Position numbers and translations under genes: made by a program
The notes under the pieces: model-generated
Told to the model about the DNA's origin: nothing
The model's input: the letters and a program-made list of their open reading frames with translations, nothing else
Database searches by the model: none
From: Simplicispira hankyongi
GTDB lineage: Bacteria > Pseudomonadota > Gammaproteobacteria > Burkholderiales > Burkholderiaceae_C
Reading direction: 5' to 3'
NCBI RefSeq assembly: GCF_003570885.1
Contig: NZ_QXJC01000003.1
Location: 744,001-808,000, forward strand
Length of the DNA stretch: 64,000 nt
Shown: in pieces, positions 33,752 through 44,939 of the stretch
Layout: each line of letters starts with the position of its first letter
How positions within the stretch are numbered: the first letter of the stretch is position 1

Positions 33752-34456
33752 TCACGGCACAAACCGATACCCGATCCCCGCCTCAGTACGCAGGTGCCGG
33801 GGCATCGACGGGTTGTCCTCCACTTTTTTGCGCAGGTTGGCCATGTGTACGCGCACGTAGTGCGTGTCGTCGGCATGGCCGGGGCCCCATACTGTTTTCA
33901 GCAGTTGCTGGTGGGTGATGACGCGGTCGGGCTGCGACGCCAGGTGGGTGAGCAGTTTGTATTCGATGGGCGTGAGGTGCAGCGGCTGACCAGCGCGCTC
34001 GGCGGTGCGCCGGGCGAGGTCGATGCGGACATCGCCAAAGGCAATCAGCGGCTCGCCACCGGGCGTCTGCTGGTAGTGGCGCCGCAGTTGCGCACGCACA
34101 CGGGCCATCAGCTCGCCGGCGCCGAAGGGCTTGACCAGGTAGTCGTCGGCGCCAGCGTCCAGCGCGGCAATCTTGTCAGCCTCCTGGCTGCGCGCCGAGA
34201 GCACGATCACCGGCACGGTGGACCAGCGGCGCAGGCCGTGGATCACCTCGATGCCATCGCCGTCGGGCAGCCCCAGGTCAAGCACGACCAGGTCGGGGCG
34301 CCGTGTGCCGGCCTCGATCAGGCCGCGGGCCACGCTGTCGGCCTCGTGCACGGTGTGCCCCTCGGCGCCCAGCGCCAGGCGCACAAAGCGGCGAATGGCG
34401 GCTTCGTCCTCGACGACCAGAATGCTGTGGCCTGCGGGATGCTCAGGTGTGCTCAT
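33752..34456 (-). CDS. kdpE: response regulator KdpE
   Basis: A 234-residue OmpR-family regulator: receiver domain (ILVVEDEAAIRRFVRLAL, phosphoacceptor Asp in LVVLDLGLPDGDGIEV, Lys in DDYLVKPFGAGEL) and a winged-helix DNA-binding domain (HLTPIEYKLLTHLASQPDRVITHQQLLKTVWG). KdpE turns on kdpFABC when K+ is scarce. Last gene of the operon; its start overlaps the kdpD stop by four bases. Confidence 0.96.
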   Translation of the reverse strand: MSTPEHPAGHSILVVEDEAAIRRFVRLALGAEGHTVHEADSVARGLIEAGTRRPDLVVLDLGLPDGDGIEVIHGLRRWSTVPVIVLSARSQEADKIAALDAGADDYLVKPFGAGELMARVRAQLRRHYQQTPGGEPLIAFGDVRIDLARRTAERAGQPLHLTPIEYKLLTHLASQPDRVITHQQLLKTVWGPGHADDTHYVRVHMANLRKKVEDNPSMPRHLRTEAGIGYRFVP

Positions 34457-37167
34457 GGTGTTGCGCCCTGCCCGGTGCCGTCGTCCTGCGGAGGCTCGCC
34501 GCGCGGCAGGGCAATGGTGAAGCGGGCGCCCGCAATGGTGCCATGCGCGCGCCGGTTGCTGCCCTGGATCTGGCCGCCGTGCGCCTGCACGATGGCGCGG
34601 CAGATCGCCAGGCCCAGGCCCACGCCCGGCAGCGAGCTCTCGCGGTTGCCGCGCTCGAACTTCTCGAAGATGCGTTCTTGTGCGCCTTCAGGCAGGCCGG
34701 GGCCTTCATCGTCCACCCATAGCAACACCTCACGCGCTGTGGCCTTGGCGCCCAGGGTGATGGCGCTGCCGCTGGGCGTGTACTTGGCAGCATTCTCCAA
34801 GAGGTTGACGAGCACGCGCTCGAACAGCACGGCGTCGAGGTACAGCAGCGGCAGGTCATCCGGCAGGTTCACGTGCAGCGCTCGGCCGGCCAGCGCCTCG
34901 CTACTCGCCGCCAGCGCGCTGCCCACCACTTCTTCGAGGGGCTGCCAGTCGCGGTGCAGGGGCGCGGCGCCCGCCTCCAGCCGGGCCATGTCGAGCAGGT
35001 TGTTGACCTGGGCACTCATGCGCAGCGCCGAATCGCGGATGGCATCGGCCACCTCGCGCTGGGCGGCGCTCAAGGGCGGCCCGGTCAGGCCGAGGGCATC
35101 GGAGAGCCCCACCAGCGAGGCCAGCGGCGTGCGCAGGTCGTGCGAGATGGCCGACAGCAGCGAGTTGCGCAGGCGCTCGGATTCGATCTGCACGGTACTC
35201 ATACGCGCCACTTCGATGTAGTGGATGCGTTCGAGCGAAATCGCCAGCAGCGAGGCGCAGGTACCGAGCAGGCGCATCGGCTCGGGCCCAAGCTGCGCGC
35301 TGCCGGGCAGCTCCAGCACCAACACGCCGCGCACCCGCATCGGCGCCTTGAGCGGCACGACGAGGCAGGGGCTGGCCGGCAACGTGCCGGTGCCACGGCC
35401 AGCGGGCTCGGCACGGTCGAACGACCACTGGGCGACGCCCAGGTCCACCGGCGCCTCGCCCCCTGCAAGCGCTTCCAGGTGGTTGGCGTCGTCGGCCAGC
35501 AGCAGGCTGGAGCGGGCGCGGAACTCGGCGCGCAGGAAGCGTGCGGCAATCTCGCCCACCTGCTCGGGCAGCAGCGCGGCCGACAGGTCGCGCGACATGT
35601 CGTACAGGCTGCGCACGCGCCGCTCGCGCTGCATGGCCGCCGCCGCCTGCACCTTGAGCCCTGCAGTGAGCTGGCCCACCACCAGCGCCACCACCAGCAT
35701 GACGGCAAAGGTCACCAGGTACTGCACGTCGCTGACCGCCAGCGAAAAGCGGGGCGAGACGAAAAACCAGTCGAACAGCACCACGCCCAGAAACGCGGCC
35801 AGCACCGCGGGACCACGGCCGAAGCGCAGCCCGACGCCCACCACCAGCAGCAGAAACAGCATGACGATGTTGCTCAGTTCGAGCACGCCTGCCAGAGGGG
35901 CCGCCACCAAGACCAGCGCGGCACAGGCCGCGGCGGCGGCGGCGTAGCCGCGCCATGACCTGGCCTCGTCCGCGTCCGGGTCTGCGCCCTGCAGCACGGG
36001 TGGACGTTCAGGCGCCCCCGTGCCAGGCATGGCGGGCAGCGCCACCTGCAGCACGTCGAGGTCATCAGCACAGCGCACCAGTTGGTCTGCCAGGGCGCGC
36101 CGCCAGAGCCGGCGCGGGTGCGCACGCCGCCCCAGCACCAGCCGCACCAGGTTGTGTTCACGCGCGTAGCGCACCAGCGCTTGTGCCGGCTCGGGCGCCG
36201 ACAGTGTGGCCGTATTGGCACCCAGCTCTCCCGCCAGTTTGAGCACGCCCAGCGCCTGAGCGTCGCCCATGGCGTTGGTTTCCACATGCACCGCGTGCCA
36301 GGGCACATCGAGCTGCGCGGCCATGCGTGCACAGGTACGCACCACTTTCTCGCCCGTGCTGCCGGGGCCTATGCAGGCGAGCAGCGCCTCGCGGTTGGCC
36401 CACACCGGCTGCACCGAGACCGAGCGGCGGTAGGCACGCACTTCGCCGTCGACCCGGTCGGCTGTGCGGCGCAGCGCCAGCTCGCGCAAGGCCAGCAAGT
36501 TGCCTTTGCGAAAGAAATTGGCGGCGGCGCGCTCGGCTTGCTGCGGCACATAGACCTTGCCGGCCTTGAGGCGCCCCAGCAGCTCGTCGGGCGGCAAGTC
36601 GACCACCACCACCTCGTCGGCTTCGTCGAAAACGCGGTCGGGCACGGTTTCCCAGACGCGGATGCCGGTGATACCGCTCACCACGTCGTTGAGGCTCTCA
36701 AGGTGCTGGACGTTCATGGTGGTCCAGACATCGATACCGGCGGCCAGCAATTCCTCTGCGTCCTGCCAGCGCTTGGGATGGCGCGCGCCGGCGGCGTTGC
36801 TGTGGGCCAGCTCGTCAAGCAGCACCAGCGCGCGCTCGTCACCACCATGCGCGGCGCCGAAAGCCAGCGCAGCGGCCAGGTCAAATTCCAGCAGGGTGCG
36901 ACCCCGGTACGGCAGGGCGATTGGGGGCAGGCGCGGCAGGCCGGCTGCCATGGCTTCGGTCTCACCTCGGCCATGCGTTTCAACCACGCCGACAATCAGG
37001 GGCGTGCCCCGCACCTGCGCATCGCGGGCGGCGGCCAACATGGCGTAGGTCTTGCCCACGCCTGCGTTGGCTCCAAAGAAGATCTTGAGCCGGCCGCGCC
37101 GTGCCCGCACCTCATCGCGCTGCATCTGCGCGAGCAGTGTGTCGGGATCAGGGCGGGGTACGCTCAT
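34453..37167 (-). CDS. kdpD: sensor histidine kinase KdpD
   Basis: A full-length 904-residue KdpD: N-terminal KdpD domain with the nucleotide loop GANAGVGKTYAML near residue 29, a Usp-like domain (about 250-375), four membrane helices (about 400-500), a GAF-like domain, and the kinase core with His676 (SAISHDLRTPLASLVG), N box ERVLVNLLENAAKYTP and G box GLGLAICRAIVQAHGG. It senses K+ limitation. Overlaps kdpE by four bases. In many Proteobacteria kdpDE sits after kdpC as here. Confidence 0.97.
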   Translation of the reverse strand: MSVPRPDPDTLLAQMQRDEVRARRGRLKIFFGANAGVGKTYAMLAAARDAQVRGTPLIVGVVETHGRGETEAMAAGLPRLPPIALPYRGRTLLEFDLAAALAFGAAHGGDERALVLLDELAHSNAAGARHPKRWQDAEELLAAGIDVWTTMNVQHLESLNDVVSGITGIRVWETVPDRVFDEADEVVVVDLPPDELLGRLKAGKVYVPQQAERAAANFFRKGNLLALRELALRRTADRVDGEVRAYRRSVSVQPVWANREALLACIGPGSTGEKVVRTCARMAAQLDVPWHAVHVETNAMGDAQALGVLKLAGELGANTATLSAPEPAQALVRYAREHNLVRLVLGRRAHPRRLWRRALADQLVRCADDLDVLQVALPAMPGTGAPERPPVLQGADPDADEARSWRGYAAAAAACAALVLVAAPLAGVLELSNIVMLFLLLVVGVGLRFGRGPAVLAAFLGVVLFDWFFVSPRFSLAVSDVQYLVTFAVMLVVALVVGQLTAGLKVQAAAAMQRERRVRSLYDMSRDLSAALLPEQVGEIAARFLRAEFRARSSLLLADDANHLEALAGGEAPVDLGVAQWSFDRAEPAGRGTGTLPASPCLVVPLKAPMRVRGVLVLELPGSAQLGPEPMRLLGTCASLLAISLERIHYIEVARMSTVQIESERLRNSLLSAISHDLRTPLASLVGLSDALGLTGPPLSAAQREVADAIRDSALRMSAQVNNLLDMARLEAGAAPLHRDWQPLEEVVGSALAASSEALAGRALHVNLPDDLPLLYLDAVLFERVLVNLLENAAKYTPSGSAITLGAKATAREVLLWVDDEGPGLPEGAQERIFEKFERGNRESSLPGVGLGLAICRAIVQAHGGQIQGSNRRAHGTIAGARFTIALPRGEPPQDDGTGQGATP

Positions 37168-37214
37168 GGGCGGTTACTGTAGAGCAGGCACAGAGGCAAG
37201 GCAGCCCCGGCTCG

Positions 37215-37793
37215 TCAGGAATGGGGCAGCGCGTCGAGCGCCAGGTTGAGCTGCAGCACGTTCACGCGCGGCTCGCCCAGGAACCCCAGCAACGTGCCTT
37301 GGGTGTGCTGCGCCACCAGCGCCCGCACCTGCGCGGCCGGCAGGCCTCGCGCTCGGGCGACGCGGGACACCTGGTAGTCCGCAGCGGCGGCGCTGATGTG
37401 CGGATCAAGCCCGCTGGCCGACGCGGTCACCAGATCCACCGGCACCGGGGCATTGTTGCCTGGGTCGGCCGCGCGCAGCGCAGCAATGCGCGCTGCCACG
37501 GCCTCGGTCAGCGCCGGGTTGCTGGGCCCGAGGTTGGAGCCGGACGACGCTGCGGCGTTGTACGCATCGGGTGCCGTGGCCGAAGGGCGGCTCCAAAAAT
37601 GGCCGGGCTGCGAGAACGGCTGGCCAATCAGCGCGGAGCCGACCACCACGCCATTCACCTTCACCAGGCTGCCATTGGCCTGCGATGGAAACAGCAGTTG
37701 CGCCAGCCCCGTGACGGCCAGCGGATAGGCCAGGCCGGTGATGAGGGTCAGCAGAATGAACAGCGACAGCGCGGGGCGAAACAGGGTTTTCAT
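37215..37793 (-). CDS. kdpC: K+-transporting ATPase subunit KdpC
   Basis: A 192-residue protein: one N-terminal membrane helix ([29 protein letters not shown]) and the KdpC signatures [44 protein letters not shown] and [26 protein letters not shown]. It helps couple KdpB to KdpA. Start set at ATG 37793 (MKTLFRPAL), preceded by GGAGAGACCCT; the longer 37820 reading is discounted. Starts 23 bp after kdpB. Confidence 0.96.
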   Translation of the reverse strand: MKTLFRPALSLFILLTLITGLAYPLAVTGLAQLLFPSQANGSLVKVNGVVVGSALIGQPFSQPGHFWSRPSATAPDAYNAAASSGSNLGPSNPALTEAVAARIAALRAADPGNNAPVPVDLVTASASGLDPHISAAAADYQVSRVARARGLPAAQVRALVAQHTQGTLLGFLGEPRVNVLQLNLALDALPHS

Positions 37794-37816
37794 AGGGTCT
37801 CTCCTGGACAAAGCGC

Positions 37817-39882
<2,066 letters not shown>

Positions 39883-39886
<4 letters not shown>

Positions 39887-41595
39887 TTCAGGGGCTCCAG
39901 CAGCATGAGGTGCTCGACCACCGGGCCAAGGGCCAGGGCGGGCACATAGTTCAAAAGACCCACCAGCAGCACCGTACCGACCAGCAGCGCGACGAACAGC
40001 GGCCCGTGCGTGGGCAGCGTTCCCACGGTAGCGGCTGCGCGTTTCTTGCCGGCGAGCGATCCGGCCATCGCCAGCACCGGCACGATCACGCCAAAGCGCC
40101 CGAACCACATCGCCGCCGCCAGCAGCAGGTTGTAGAAGGGTGTGTTGACCGACAGGCCGGCAAACGCACTGCCGTTGTTGTTGGCCGCCGAGCTCAGCGC
40201 ATAGAGGATTTCACTGAAACCGTGCGGCCCGGGGTTCAAAATGCCCGCCCGCCCCGCCTCGGTACTGACCGCCAGGGCCGTGCCGAGCAGCACCAGCAAG
40301 GGCGTGACCAGGATGGCGAGCGACACCATCTTCATCTCGCCCGCTTCGATCTTCTTGCCCAGGTATTCGGGCGTGCGGCCAATCATCAGCCCGGCGATGA
40401 ACACCGCCAGCATGGCGAACACCAGCATGCCGTAGAGGCCCGCGCCAACGCCGCCAAACACCACATCGCCGAGCTGGATCATCACCAGCGGCACGGCCCC
40501 GCCCAACGGGGTGAAGCTGTCGTGCATGGCGTTCACGGCGCCGCAACTGGCCGCCGTGGTGACGACGGCAAACAGCGTCGAGGCGTTGATGCCAAAGCGC
40601 GCCTCCTTACCCTCCATGTTGCCGCCGGGCTGCGTGGCGCTGGCGGTCTGGTCCACCCCCAGCGCGGCCAGCGCCGGGTTCCCCTGCTGCTCGGCGGCAT
40701 TGGCCGCCACCGCGAACACCACGAACAGCACCACCATCGCGGCCAGCACCGCAAAGCCCTGGCGCCGGTCGCCCACCATGCGCCCGAACACCAGGCACAG
40801 CGCGGCGGGGATGGCGAAGATCGCCAGCATCTGCAGCCCATTGGTGATCGCGCTGGGGTTCTCGAACGGATGCGCGGAATTGGCGTTGAAAAAGCCGCCG
40901 CCATTGGTGCCCAGCATCTTGATGGCCAGTTGCGAGGCCACGGGACCCAGCGCCAGGTGCGTGCTGGCACCCTCGACACCGGTGGTGCCCACATACGCGG
41001 ACAGGGTCTGGACCACGCCCAGCCCGGCAAACGCCAGCGCCAGCAGAAACGACAGTGGCAGCAGCACCCACAGCGTGGCGCGGGAGAGGTCGACCCAGAC
41101 GTTGCCGATGGTCGCCGCGCTGTGGCGCGCAAAGCCGCGCACCAGTGCCACCACCACCACGATGCCGGTGGCGGCCGAGAGGAAGTTCTGCACCGCCAGG
41201 CCCAGCATTTGCGTCAGGTAGCTCATGGTGGTCTCGCCGCCATAGCCCTGCCAATTGGTGTTGGTGACGAAGCTCACTGCGGTGTTGAAGGCCGAATCGG
41301 CAGACACTGCAGCAAAGCCCTGCGGGTTCAGCGGCAACGGCTGCTGCAAGCGCTGCAGGGCATACAGGAACAGCACCCCCAAACCGTTGAACAGCAGCAG
41401 GCCCAGGGCATAGCGCACCCAGCCGGTTTCCTGCGCAGCATCGACGCCCACCAGGCGCCACAGGGGCGATTCGAGCTTGCGGCCGAGTGCGAAACGCCCG
41501 GCCATGACGGCGTCGATGGCACGCGCGAGCGGCCAGGCGAGCGCCAGCAGCAGTGCCAGGAACACCGCCAGTTGCAACAGGGCGCCGGGGGTCAT
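39883..41595 (-). CDS. kdpA: K+-transporting ATPase subunit KdpA
   Basis: A 570-residue membrane protein of ten helices. Its four potassium-channel-like filter regions are visible: [59 protein letters not shown] and [20 protein letters not shown]. It binds and moves K+ in the KdpFABC complex. ATG 41595 is within the kdpF stop overlap (TCATGA), confirming the start and coupling. Confidence 0.97.
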
Positions 41596-41684
41596 GAAAA
41601 GTCCTCCGGCCGCAGCAGCACGGCCACCAGGTACACGAAGAGCCCACCCGCCAGCGCACCCGCCAGCCACAGCCAGGCACTCAT
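41592..41684 (-). CDS. kdpF: KdpF, small stabilising subunit
   Basis: A 30-residue single-helix protein, [20 protein letters not shown] followed by [10 protein letters not shown]. KdpF is a lipid-like stabiliser of the Kdp complex. Its stop overlaps the kdpA start, and its ATG overlaps the stop of the small ORF upstream (ATGA), so all are translationally linked. GGAGG lies a few bases before ATG. Too short for routine ORF calling. Confidence 0.93.
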   Translation of the reverse strand: MSAWLWLAGALAGGLFVYLVAVLLRPEDFS

Positions 41685-41782
41685 CGCCGTGCCTCCGCGC
41701 GCTGCAGCCGCTCGCAGCCCTTGACCAGGCCCACGGCCAGCAGCCAGAAAAGGCCCGCCAGGGCCAGGTAGATGACGTCCAT
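41681..41782 (-). CDS. small single-helix membrane protein upstream of kdpF
   Basis: A 33-residue [23 protein letters not shown] followed by [13 protein letters not shown]. One membrane helix and a basic tail predict an N-out, C-in orientation. GGAG sits seven bases before ATG 41782, and the stop overlaps the kdpF ATG by four bases, strong signs of real translation. It is first gene of the kdp operon and may be a second small subunit, regulator or leader peptide. I know of no assigned function. Confidence 0.8.
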   Translation of the reverse strand: MDVIYLALAGLFWLLAVGLVKGCERLQRAEARR

Positions 41783-41866
41783 GAACCGCTCTCCTCGATG
41801 CGCTATTGGCAATGCACCGATGCTAGGAACGAACGTGTCAAGGCAGTGGCAAGAAGTACCCGCTGG

Positions 41867-41888
41867 GCATCAAGGAAGCATCAAGAAG
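41867..41888 (-). promoter_or_regulatory. candidate KdpE binding site: 11-bp-spaced direct repeat
   Basis: GCATCAAGGAA (41867-41877) and GCATCAAGAAG (41878-41888) are direct repeats exactly one helical turn apart, the way OmpR-family regulators bind. They lie 85-106 bp before the first kdp start. The remaining 41783-41996 shows nothing else. Confidence 0.4.
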
Positions 41889-41996
41889 CGCGGGGCCTGA
41901 ACCGGTATCGCTGGGCCATGCTGGGGCCCAGGCCGCATTCCGTTCGCCCGCTGGACGAACTCCGGCGAATGCGCAATAGACCGGAAGTGGGGGTTA

Positions 41997-42070
41997 TTTG
42001 CTATCTATTGAGGAGCTGCTTACGCAATATCCATATGCGCTAAGTGCCAAAAACACCAAAACTTTTGTTA
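41997..42070 (+). repeat. dispersed palindromic repeat, family A, copy 5 (diverged)
   Basis: GAGCTGCTTACGCAATATCC, then ATATGCGCTAAGTGCC and AAAACTTTTG, aligning to the other copies with several changes; the CTTACGCA/TGCGCTAAG arms still pair imperfectly. It reaches the stop codon of the metallo-hydrolase gene. Confidence 0.55.
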
Positions 42071-43207
42071 ATCCAAAGGCCACGCCAGCGGATGGGCATC
42101 GCCCACCTCCTGCAGCCCAGGCTCCTTGCGCTCCAGCGGTACAGATTCCACTGGCTGGACAGCCCCCACCGCCCGCCACCACGGTGCATCCAGCGGGCCA
42201 TGCGCCGGCTCCACTGGGTCGCCCAGACGCGGCATCAACAAGTGCGCACCCTGCTGCGGCCCAAGCGTAAGCAGGGTTTCCGCGGGCTCGTCCCAGTCGT
42301 GCATCGCCAGGTTGAACGTGCCCCAGTGCACCGGCAGGAAGGCGCCGCCACCCAGGAGGTCGAGCGCCTTGAGGGCGTTTTCCGGGCCGAGGTGGATGTC
42401 GCCCCAGGTGGGGTGGAAGGCGCCGACTTCGAGCATGACGAGGTCGAAGGGGCCGAAGCGCTCGCGGATGCGGGCGTATTCGGTGGTCAGGCCCGTGTCG
42501 CCGCTGAAGAACACGCGGTGGCGGGGCGACTCGATGACCAGCGAGGACCACAGCGTGGCGTTGCGGTCCTTCAGGCTGCGGCCCGAAAAGTGCTGCGAAG
42601 GCGCGGCGTGGATGGTGAGCTCGGTGCCGGGCACCGTGTGCGACTGCCACCAGTCGAGCTCGGTAATGCGCTCGGGTGCAATCCCCCAGGCCTGCAGGTG
42701 CGCGCCGACGCCGAGCGAGGTGACGAAGGGGATGTTCGTCTTGGCCATCTGGCGGATGGTGGGGTAATCGAGGTGGTCGTAGTGGTCATGCGAAATCACG
42801 ACAACGTCGATGGGCGGCAGTTGCGACAGGCGCACCGGCGCTTTCTGAAAACGCTTGGGGCCAATGAGGCGGGACGGCGAGGCACGCGGGCCCCAGACCG
42901 GATCGGTGAGCACGCGCAGGCCGTCAATTTCGATGAGCACGCTGGAATGCCCGAGCCAAGTCGCGCGCAGGCCGGACCCAGGCTTGCGGGCCCAGCGCTC
43001 GCGCGGGTCCACAGTGGGCAGCAGCCCCTGCGGCACGCGCCGGCCTTCCGAGAACATGAACTCGCGCAGGGTGGGGCGCGCGGCCGTGGTGTCGCGCAGG
43101 CCTGGCGGTATCGGGTACTGGTTGCGAAAGCCGCCCTCGGTCCACAGCGGGGAGGCCTGCATGCGCTCCAGGCGCAGGCCGGCGGCACGTTTGCCCAATG
43201 ACATCAT
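42068..43207 (-). CDS. metallo-beta-lactamase-fold hydrolase, NAPE-PLD/UlaG-like
   Basis: A 379-residue protein. The metal site is visible: HDHYDHLD near residue 140, HAAPSQHFSGR with another His, GDTG, and a final His in VHWGTFNLAMHDWDEP. The N-terminal segment NQYPIPPGLRD and WLGHSSVLIEIDGLRVLTDPVWG is typical of the outer-membrane-associated NAPE-PLD-like bacterial group. Two metals (usually Zn) probably hydrolyse a phosphodiester or lactone; the substrate is unknown. It is the last gene before the kdp control region, with its stop in a family A repeat. Confidence 0.87.
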   Translation of the reverse strand: MMSLGKRAAGLRLERMQASPLWTEGGFRNQYPIPPGLRDTTAARPTLREFMFSEGRRVPQGLLPTVDPRERWARKPGSGLRATWLGHSSVLIEIDGLRVLTDPVWGPRASPSRLIGPKRFQKAPVRLSQLPPIDVVVISHDHYDHLDYPTIRQMAKTNIPFVTSLGVGAHLQAWGIAPERITELDWWQSHTVPGTELTIHAAPSQHFSGRSLKDRNATLWSSLVIESPRHRVFFSGDTGLTTEYARIRERFGPFDLVMLEVGAFHPTWGDIHLGPENALKALDLLGGGAFLPVHWGTFNLAMHDWDEPAETLLTLGPQQGAHLLMPRLGDPVEPAHGPLDAPWWRAVGAVQPVESVPLERKEPGLQEVGDAHPLAWPLD

Positions 43208-43292
43208 GGTGTGGTTTTCGAAAATTCAAAAAACCACTGTACGCCCTTGGCGCTGGCGCTGCTGGCGGGCAGCAGCGGTCTCAGAAATGGCT

Positions 43293-44051
43293 TTAGCGCT
43301 TGCCCATGAAGGCAGCAAAGGCTTCGCGCGCCGCAGGCTCGCGCAGCATGCGGCCAAAGCTGGCGCCCTCTTCGGCCATGCGCTCGATGACCTGGCTTTC
43401 CTGGCCCAGCTTCATCAGCCGCTTGGTTTCCACCAGGGACGCCAGCGGCTTGGCGGCCAGCTTCTTCGCCTGCGCCTGGGCGATGGCGTTGCATTCGGTG
43501 GGGGGCACCACGCGGTTGACCAGTCCCACCTCCAGCGCCGCCTCGGCCATGAAAGGCTCGCCCAGCAACAGCGCTTCGGCTGCGCGCTGGTGGCCCATGA
43601 GGCGCGGCAGCAGCAGGCTGGAGCCCGCCTCGGGGCACAGGCCCAGGTTCACGAACGGCAACGAGAACATGGCGTTGTCGCCGGCATAGACCAGGTCGCA
43701 GTGCAGCAGCATGGTGGTGCCAATGCCCACGGCCGGGCCGCAGACGGCGGCAATCAGCGGCTTGGGGAAACGCGCGATGGCGTGCAGGAAGCGGTAGACG
43801 GGGGAATCCTGCGTGGCAGCCGGCTGCTGCAGAAAGTCGCTGATGTCGTTGCCGGCGCTGAAGACCGTCACATCGCCCTGGAGGACCACGGCGCGCACGC
43901 CGCCGTCCTGCGCGGCGGCCTGCAAGGCGTCGGCCAGCGCCGCGTACATGGCGGTGGTGATCGAGTTCTTCTTGGCTACCCGGTTGAAGGTGAGGGTGCA
44001 GACACCGGCTTCGGTGTGCTGGAGGATGTCTTGTGTCGTGGTCTGCGTCAT
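43293..44051 (-). CDS. enoyl-CoA hydratase/isomerase family protein
   Basis: A 252-residue crotonase with FSAGNDISDFL near residue 65 and CGPAVGIGTTMLLHCDLVYAGDNAMFSLPFVNLGLCPEAGSS near 105-145. The FVNLGLCPEAGSS box and length fit the enoyl-CoA delta isomerase or 2,3-dehydroadipyl hydratase groups. ATG 44051 is used because the reading to 44468 overlaps the thioesterase gene. Gap to the thioesterase is 29 bp. Confidence 0.9.
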   Translation of the reverse strand: MTQTTTQDILQHTEAGVCTLTFNRVAKKNSITTAMYAALADALQAAAQDGGVRAVVLQGDVTVFSAGNDISDFLQQPAATQDSPVYRFLHAIARFPKPLIAAVCGPAVGIGTTMLLHCDLVYAGDNAMFSLPFVNLGLCPEAGSSLLLPRLMGHQRAAEALLLGEPFMAEAALEVGLVNRVVPPTECNAIAQAQAKKLAAKPLASLVETKRLMKLGQESQVIERMAEEGASFGRMLREPAAREAFAAFMGKR

Positions 44052-44080
44052 GGTCTCTGTTGACGCGGCGGGGCGCCGCG

Positions 44081-44911
44081 TCACTCCTTGTAGTAAACGA
44101 TCTGGTGGCTGGTGGCAAGCAGCGTTCCGGCCTCGTTCCACAACTGCGCGGAATGGTCGAAAAAGCCGTTGCGAAACTCCTGCCCGCGCGCCTGGCCGAG
44201 CAGATAGCCGTCGCCGGTGGCGGCAAGATCCGCCTGGCTGGCATGAAAGTACACCGTGATCGACACCGTGCCCGCCGGCACCTGGCGGGCGCGGCGCAGC
44301 CATACGCGCGGAAAGAAGATGTCGGCCATGGCGGCCAGACTGCAAAAGTCGATCGCGCGCAGCGGCGCATCGCGCATCCACAGCTGCGACAGACTGTGGT
44401 CGCCGCTGCCGTCCCACACCGGGGGAATCGTTCCCGTGACGGGGCGCATTTCGTAGCGGCTGAGCCACTCCACACCAAACGCTGGCGGGATGGCCGCCAA
44501 ATCCCCAGGCCGAGGCACCTCGGGCGCAGGCGTGTCCGCTGCGCTCCAGGTGTCGCGCCGCACGGCGGTGACGGCCGTGCCGGTGGTGGTGACCACGGGC
44601 GCGCCGTCTGGGCCGGGCTGAAGGATGGACAAGGTCCAGTGCTGGGTCGAGCGGTTGGTGCGCACCGGCACCGCCTGGATTTGAAACTCGCCCGCGACGA
44701 GCCCGCCCCCGTAATTCACCGTCAGCGAGAGCGGGTCGCCCAGCAGTTCGGGGTGTTGAAGTACCGCGCGAAGCAATGTGGCTGCGGTGACCCCGCCAAA
44801 CGGCCCGACCATGTTCCAGTACGGCGCGGGCGCCACGCCTGTGTATTGCCCGGGCGCCTTCGCGTGCAATTGCAGGGCCTTGTCAAAGGGATGGGAAGAA
44901 TCGGTCGTCAT
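44081..44911 (-). CDS. acyl-CoA thioesterase, TesB-like double hotdog
   Basis: A 276-residue protein of two hotdog domains: N-terminal (NMVGPFGGVTAATLLRAVLQHPELLGDPLSLTVNYGG) and C-terminal (SLSQLWMRDAPLRAIDFCSLAAMADIFFPRVW...GTVSITVYFHA), the layout of the TesB/4HBT_3 group. It would release acids from acyl-CoA. ATG 44911 gives the family N-terminus; a 45040 reading is discounted. It lies in a unit with hydratase and alpha/beta hydrolase. Confidence 0.85.
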   Translation of the reverse strand: MTTDSSHPFDKALQLHAKAPGQYTGVAPAPYWNMVGPFGGVTAATLLRAVLQHPELLGDPLSLTVNYGGGLVAGEFQIQAVPVRTNRSTQHWTLSILQPGPDGAPVVTTTGTAVTAVRRDTWSAADTPAPEVPRPGDLAAIPPAFGVEWLSRYEMRPVTGTIPPVWDGSGDHSLSQLWMRDAPLRAIDFCSLAAMADIFFPRVWLRRARQVPAGTVSITVYFHASQADLAATGDGYLLGQARGQEFRNGFFDHSAQLWNEAGTLLATSHQIVYYKE

Positions 44912-44939
44912 GCCCCCAAGTGTGCCCACAAAAGTACCC

